Part shown: one piece after another, positions 60,373-64,000 of the stretch | Numbering within the stretch: the first letter of the stretch is position 1 | Layout: each line of letters starts with the position of its first letter | The notes under the pieces: generated by a model | Told to the model about the DNA's origin: nothing | What the model saw: only the letters and a program-made list of their open reading frames with translations | Database searches by the model: none | Position numbers and translations under genes: made by a program | NCBI GenBank assembly: GCA_028289365.1 | Contig: JANQQM010000118.1 | Span: forward strand, 19,257 to 83,256 | Length of the DNA: 64,000 bases | Reading direction: 5' to 3' | Source: Salaquimonas sp. | GTDB taxonomy: Bacteria > Pseudomonadota > Alphaproteobacteria > Rhizobiales > Rhizobiaceae

Positions 60373-61880
60373 AACTCTGGCTGGGTCTGGATGTGGGGAC
60401 AACTGCGGTAAAGGCGGGCGCTTACACGGCGGATGGGCGGCAAGTTGCCTTTGCCGATGCGCCAAGCACGGTGAAGCAGTTGCCCGATGGCGGCAGGGAA
60501 CAGGATATGGCCCTGGTCTGGAAAACGGTTTGCGGCGTTTTTTCCGACCTGACCGCGCAATGCGAAGGCGAAGATTTTGAATCGCTTGGCGTCGCGGCGC
60601 AGGGAGATGGGCTCTGGTGCATCAGGCAGGACGGCACACCAGCGGCCCCGGCGATGTTGTGGAACGATACCCGCACTGCGAAAGATCTGGCATTCGTGAC
60701 GGAAAGTGGCAGGGCCGCGGCCATTGGGAGAGGGTGCCATACCTCTTTGTGGTCCGGTACTTCCGGCATGCTTTGGCGATGGCTTCGAGACAATAATCCT
60801 GTGGCCGCTGAAGAGACCGCTTATGCGGTAACCTGTGCCGACTGGATCAGCCTTTGTCTTACCGGCAAGATCGCGACAGACTTTTCAAACGCTTCAATAC
60901 CGTTCCTTGATTTCGCTGAACGTGACTATGCATCCGCGCAGATTTCCGCATTGGATTGCGAAGACATGGCAAAGTGCCTTGTCTCCCCCCGTCGGTCAGA
61001 CAGTCTCCTGGGCGAGATTACTGCAGAAACAGCAAAGGTCACTGGGTTGCCCCAGGGATTGCCGGTTTCAACCGGGACGCTCGATTTATCTGCCATGCTG
61101 GTGGGCATGGGCATGGACCAGGCTGGTCAAACCATGATGATCATGGGCACGACCGCTGTCGTGAATATCCTGACCGATAGAGTCGAGCCCTCGGATACCC
61201 CGGTAGGTGCCAGTGTCTTACATCCGACTTCGGATACGATCATCCGGGTTCTGGCCCCGACCACGGGGGCGGCTGCCTTTGACTGGTTCGCGAGCCTGCA
61301 TCCCAAGAGCCTTGGCGGGTCTTCAACTGCTGAAATTGCGAGCCGGCTGAACGAATTGGTGGAAAAAGTTCCGCCTGGGTCGAATGGCGTTACGTTCATG
61401 CCCTATCTGAACGGCGAACGGGCGCCTTTTGTTGCGCCTGACATACGCGGTGGTTTTCATGGCCTGACCGTGACTTCGACCACCGGCGAGATGGGGCGTG
61501 CGGTGATGGAAGGTGCGGCCCTCAGCCTGCGGCATTGTTGCGAAGAAGAGGGGGATTTACCCTCAGCACCGGTCCGGCTTACCGGCGGCGGTGCCAAAAA
61601 TCCGGTCTGGTGCCAGATCATTGCAGATGTAATGGGCCAGCCGGTCCTGGTCAGTTTTGCCTCGGACCACGGACTTTGGGGTGTCGCAACGCTTGGCGCG
61701 TCGGCTGCCGGACTTGGCGATGCCGTGACGCTGGCTGCAAGCCGCGAAGAGACACTGGAAACATACCATCCGAAAGATCACGACCGTTACAGCGGCATAT
61801 ATGCGCGCTACGTCGCGATTTCCCGTCATCATCGAGCTTTGCAGGAGGAGCTCACATCTTTGCAAGAGGAACTGACATGA
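60369..61880 (+). CDS. FGGY-family carbohydrate kinase
   Basis: 503 residues in two FGGY lobes: phosphate motif LGLDVGTTAVKAGAY at the start, LWNDTRTAKDLAFV, then in the second lobe MIMGTTAVVNIL, MPYLNGERAPFVAPDIRGGF and RLTGGGAKNPVWCQIIADVM. Closest in feel to xylulose, ribulose and L-fuculose kinases. The ATG overlaps the molybdoenzyme stop. A repeated LQEELTS-LQEELT tail looks like a small duplication at the C terminus. It presumably phosphorylates a ketose for the aldolase or epimerase. Confidence 0.93.
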   Translation: MKLWLGLDVGTTAVKAGAYTADGRQVAFADAPSTVKQLPDGGREQDMALVWKTVCGVFSDLTAQCEGEDFESLGVAAQGDGLWCIRQDGTPAAPAMLWNDTRTAKDLAFVTESGRAAAIGRGCHTSLWSGTSGMLWRWLRDNNPVAAEETAYAVTCADWISLCLTGKIATDFSNASIPFLDFAERDYASAQISALDCEDMAKCLVSPRRSDSLLGEITAETAKVTGLPQGLPVSTGTLDLSAMLVGMGMDQAGQTMMIMGTTAVVNILTDRVEPSDTPVGASVLHPTSDTIIRVLAPTTGAAAFDWFASLHPKSLGGSSTAEIASRLNELVEKVPPGSNGVTFMPYLNGERAPFVAPDIRGGFHGLTVTSTTGEMGRAVMEGAALSLRHCCEEEGDLPSAPVRLTGGGAKNPVWCQIIADVMGQPVLVSFASDHGLWGVATLGASAAGLGDAVTLAASREETLETYHPKDHDRYSGIYARYVAISRHHRALQEELTSLQEELT

Positions 61881-62938
61881 CCCGTACCATGAAGACCGCC
61901 GTGCAATACGCAATCGATGACATCAGGCTCGAGGAAAAGCCGGTTCCCGAAATCGGAACGGGAGAGATGCTGGTAAAGACACTTGCCTGCGGTCTGTGCG
62001 GCGGGGAGACCATGGCCTGGTACAAAACCGAGCCAAAGGTATTGGGACACGAACCGGTTGGCGAAGTGGTTGAAATCGGGACAGGTGTCACGGATTTTTC
62101 GGTCGGCGACCGGGTCTTCGTGAACCACCATGTCGGCCGCATTAATTCGCATCTTTCACGGCGTGGTCATTTCACCCGCGACCCGTTCTACAAGACGATG
62201 AAACTTGATCCGGGCGGGGTGTGCGAATATTTCCGCGTGACCGCGCAGCATCTGGCGATGGATACCCATAGGCTGCCGGAAAACATTTCAAATGCGGCTG
62301 CCGTGACGATAGAGCCCTGGTCTTGCGTCCTGTCGGGGCTGAAGGTCTGCAACATCCAGCCCGGCGATACCGTCGCCGTGGTCGGTGCGGGTTTCATGGG
62401 CCAGGGCTTTGTGCATCTTGCCCCACTGTTTGGTGCAGGCAAGGTCGTAGCGCTTGATTTCTCGGACTGGCGGCTGGAACGGGCCCGTGAATTTGGCGCG
62501 ACCCATACGATCAATCCAAAATCCGATGATGCCGTCGAGGCGATGCGATCCCTGAACCACGGGCGGCTCGCTGACACGGTAATCGTAATCGCGCCATTCG
62601 CCTCTGCCTGGGAGCAGGCATTGCAACTCGTCGAGACCGGCGGCTGTCTGCATCTTGGCGCGCCGCTCCCGCCGGACACCGATTGGGTGCGCGATGGCAA
62701 TGCAGCCTATTTCGACCAGATAACTGTTACCTCGCGCTATTCATCCGATCACACTGATACCTATAGCTATATCCGGTTGCTGGAAGCCGGGAGGATCAAG
62801 GGTGATCAGGCGATCTCGCACCATTTCGACATCAAGGATTCCGCCGAAGCGTTCAGATTGCTCGTCGAGGCAGAAAAATCACTGAAGATAATTGTCTATC
62901 CGCATGGGATACCCTCCGAAATCGAGGAGGCTGCCTGA
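61877..62938 (+). CDS. Medium-chain zinc-type alcohol dehydrogenase
   Basis: 353 residues: catalytic zinc side VKTLACGLCGGETMAWY and LGHEPVGEVVEIG, cofactor motif AVVGAGFMGQGFVHLAPLFG. The structural-zinc four-cysteine lobe of classic members is replaced by RRGHFTRDPFYKTMKLDPGG, so only the catalytic zinc is expected. ATG overlaps the kinase stop (ATGA). It would oxidise a polyol or reduce a ketose in the pathway. Confidence 0.9.
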   Translation: MTRTMKTAVQYAIDDIRLEEKPVPEIGTGEMLVKTLACGLCGGETMAWYKTEPKVLGHEPVGEVVEIGTGVTDFSVGDRVFVNHHVGRINSHLSRRGHFTRDPFYKTMKLDPGGVCEYFRVTAQHLAMDTHRLPENISNAAAVTIEPWSCVLSGLKVCNIQPGDTVAVVGAGFMGQGFVHLAPLFGAGKVVALDFSDWRLERAREFGATHTINPKSDDAVEAMRSLNHGRLADTVIVIAPFASAWEQALQLVETGGCLHLGAPLPPDTDWVRDGNAAYFDQITVTSRYSSDHTDTYSYIRLLEAGRIKGDQAISHHFDIKDSAEAFRLLVEAEKSLKIIVYPHGIPSEIEEAA

Positions 62939-63603
62939 TGCTTGAGGCGTTGAAAGAAGAAGTCTGCGAACAAAATCTCGAGCTGCCGAAGCATGGACTC
63001 GTTGTTGGGTCGGGAGGAAATGTCTCCGGTCGGGATCCGGAGACAGGGCTTGTTGTCATCAAGCCGTCGGGCGTAAAATTCTCGAAGCTCACGCCCGACA
63101 CGATGGCCGTTGTCGATATTGATGGCAATGTGATCGAAGGCGAGATGAAACCTTCTGTCGACACCGGAATCCACCTCTATATCTATCGTCACCGGGAAGA
63201 CGTCCGGGGCATGTGTCACACCCACTCGCCCTATGCGACCAGCTTTGCAGCACGTGGCGAGCGCATTCCGGCAGTTCTTACACCAATTACCCATATTCTG
63301 GGCCGTGATATTCCCTGCTCACGTTATGCAACGCCGGGGGAAGTCGATACCGGACAGGCGATCATCGAGGCGGCAGATGGCGGGCTGGCTGTTCTTGTCA
63401 AGGCACACGGCGTGTTCACCATGGGTAAATCCGCCACCGAAGCAACGTCAATAGCAATGTATGTCGAGGAGGCTGCACAGACCACCCATCTGGCCATGCT
63501 GCGCGGCAATGTCGAGGAATTACCGCAGGAAGAGATCGACCGCTGTTATGCCTGGTTTCGACAAAACTATGGTCAGGGGGGCCAAAAGAAAGTAAACGTC
63601 TGA
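62938..63603 (+). CDS. Class II aldolase/epimerase (AraD/FucA-like)
   Basis: 221 residues. Zinc ligands His94 and His96 are in CHTHSPYA and His157 in VKAHGVFTMG; SGGNVSGRDPETGLVVIKPS is the phosphate-binding region. The Asp in KPSVDTG matches AraD, but the position of the AraD catalytic Asp120 seems to be His here (by-eye alignment), so 4-epimerase activity is uncertain and aldolase remains open. Start overlaps the dehydrogenase stop (TGATG). Confidence 0.9.
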   Translation: MLEALKEEVCEQNLELPKHGLVVGSGGNVSGRDPETGLVVIKPSGVKFSKLTPDTMAVVDIDGNVIEGEMKPSVDTGIHLYIYRHREDVRGMCHTHSPYATSFAARGERIPAVLTPITHILGRDIPCSRYATPGEVDTGQAIIEAADGGLAVLVKAHGVFTMGKSATEATSIAMYVEEAAQTTHLAMLRGNVEELPQEEIDRCYAWFRQNYGQGGQKKVNV

Positions 63604-63605
63604 GC

Positions 63606-64000
63606 ATGGACAAACCGACCCATACAGCGCGCCGGATTGGCGACAAGGAAGCGCTGTTGTCTAACATTGCCCTGCTTTACTACGGCGAAGGCCTTACGCA
63701 AGGCGAGATTGCCAAGCGCATGAAAGTGAGCCGGGCAACCATCGTAAATCTGTTGCGCGAAAGCCGGGAGCTCGGGATTGTGGATATCCGGGTGGATGGA
63801 CGCCACTTGTCCGGATCGAACCTTGCCCGCGAATTGCGCGACAAATTCGGACTTCAGGATGTCTATATCGCTCATGCGGAAGCTGATGCCCAGCTTTCGC
63901 GAGACGAATTGCTGACCCAGTTGGGAAGGGTCGGCGCCACGGCGTTCCTCGATGTGACTGATCCGGGCGACCGGGTAGGGGTTGCCTGGGGCGAGACCAT
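63606..64000 (+). CDS. SorC-family transcriptional regulator (5' part only)
   Basis: The first 131 codons are visible and the gene runs past the window end. N-terminal helix-turn-helix ALLYYGEGLTQGEIAKRMKV, SRATIVNLLRESRELGIVDI is typical of SorC/DeoR-like sugar regulators; the sugar-binding part begins NLARELRDKFGLQDVYI. The ATG at 63606 lies 3 bases after the aldolase stop. Last visible gene of the operon; likely controls both divergent operons. Confidence 0.88.
   Translation, partial: MDKPTHTARRIGDKEALLSNIALLYYGEGLTQGEIAKRMKVSRATIVNLLRESRELGIVDIRVDGRHLSGSNLARELRDKFGLQDVYIAHAEADAQLSRDELLTQLGRVGATAFLDVTDPGDRVGVAWGET

Overview
The window reads as an alphaproteobacterial chromosome segment, most likely from a Hyphomicrobiales (Rhizobiales) relative. 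The basis is gene content (three TctABC-type transporters, many LysR and MarR regulators, a hexameric tyrosine-coordinated heme protein, an FbpB-like fused permease, TauABC-like uptake). A dispersed intergenic repeat also supports it: its forward reading gives the MSALGQK-type peptide familiar from spurious ORFs in Rhizobiales genomes. No rRNA, tRNA, CRISPR array, transposase or phage gene was recognised.

Layout. 1-3.0 kb: a tctCBA operon (tctA cut by the window edge) with a divergent LysR gene. 3.3-15.0 kb: two paralogous clusters in mirror image. LysR(-) / tctC-tctB-tctA-sulfatase(+) meets tctA-tctB-tctC-sulfatase(-) / LysR(+), convergent around 8.9-9.3 kb. Both sulfatases lack signal peptides, so the likely plan is import of a sulfate (or related) ester followed by cytoplasmic hydrolysis. 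15.0-16.5 kb: a broken LysR gene, an NAD(P)-binding protein and a GFA-family protein. 16.8-22.3 kb: a five-gene operon of RpiR regulator, substrate-binding protein, fused permease, ATPase and histidine phosphatase.

22.8-50.4 kb is a patchwork of small regulator-plus-effector units: GNAT; aldo/keto reductase with LysR; phosphatase; cytochrome b561 and monooxygenase with MarR; DMT transporter; AraC with DUF4142 and cupredoxin; MarR with small membrane genes; a minus-strand run from a DMT exporter to the heme protein HTHP, faced by MarR; LysR with isochorismatase and YHS protein; an RND pump with TetR; and several small orphans. Many divergent promoters here carry clear palindromes that look like operators, and the dispersed repeat sits in many of the gaps.

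50.4-64.0 kb begins with a C-rich/G-rich hairpin repeat block and holds LysR/MFS, a secreted protein and then a carbohydrate-type catabolic locus. Minus-strand genes give a split transketolase and a TauABC-like ABC transporter. Plus-strand genes give a molybdopterin oxidoreductase, FGGY kinase, medium-chain dehydrogenase, AraD/FucA-like class II aldolase or epimerase and a SorC regulator (cut by the window end). The logic is uptake, oxidation/reduction, phosphorylation, epimerisation or cleavage, then transketolase. A 10-bp-armed palindrome lies between the two divergent operons. The MSALGQK-type repeat was not seen after about 48 kb.
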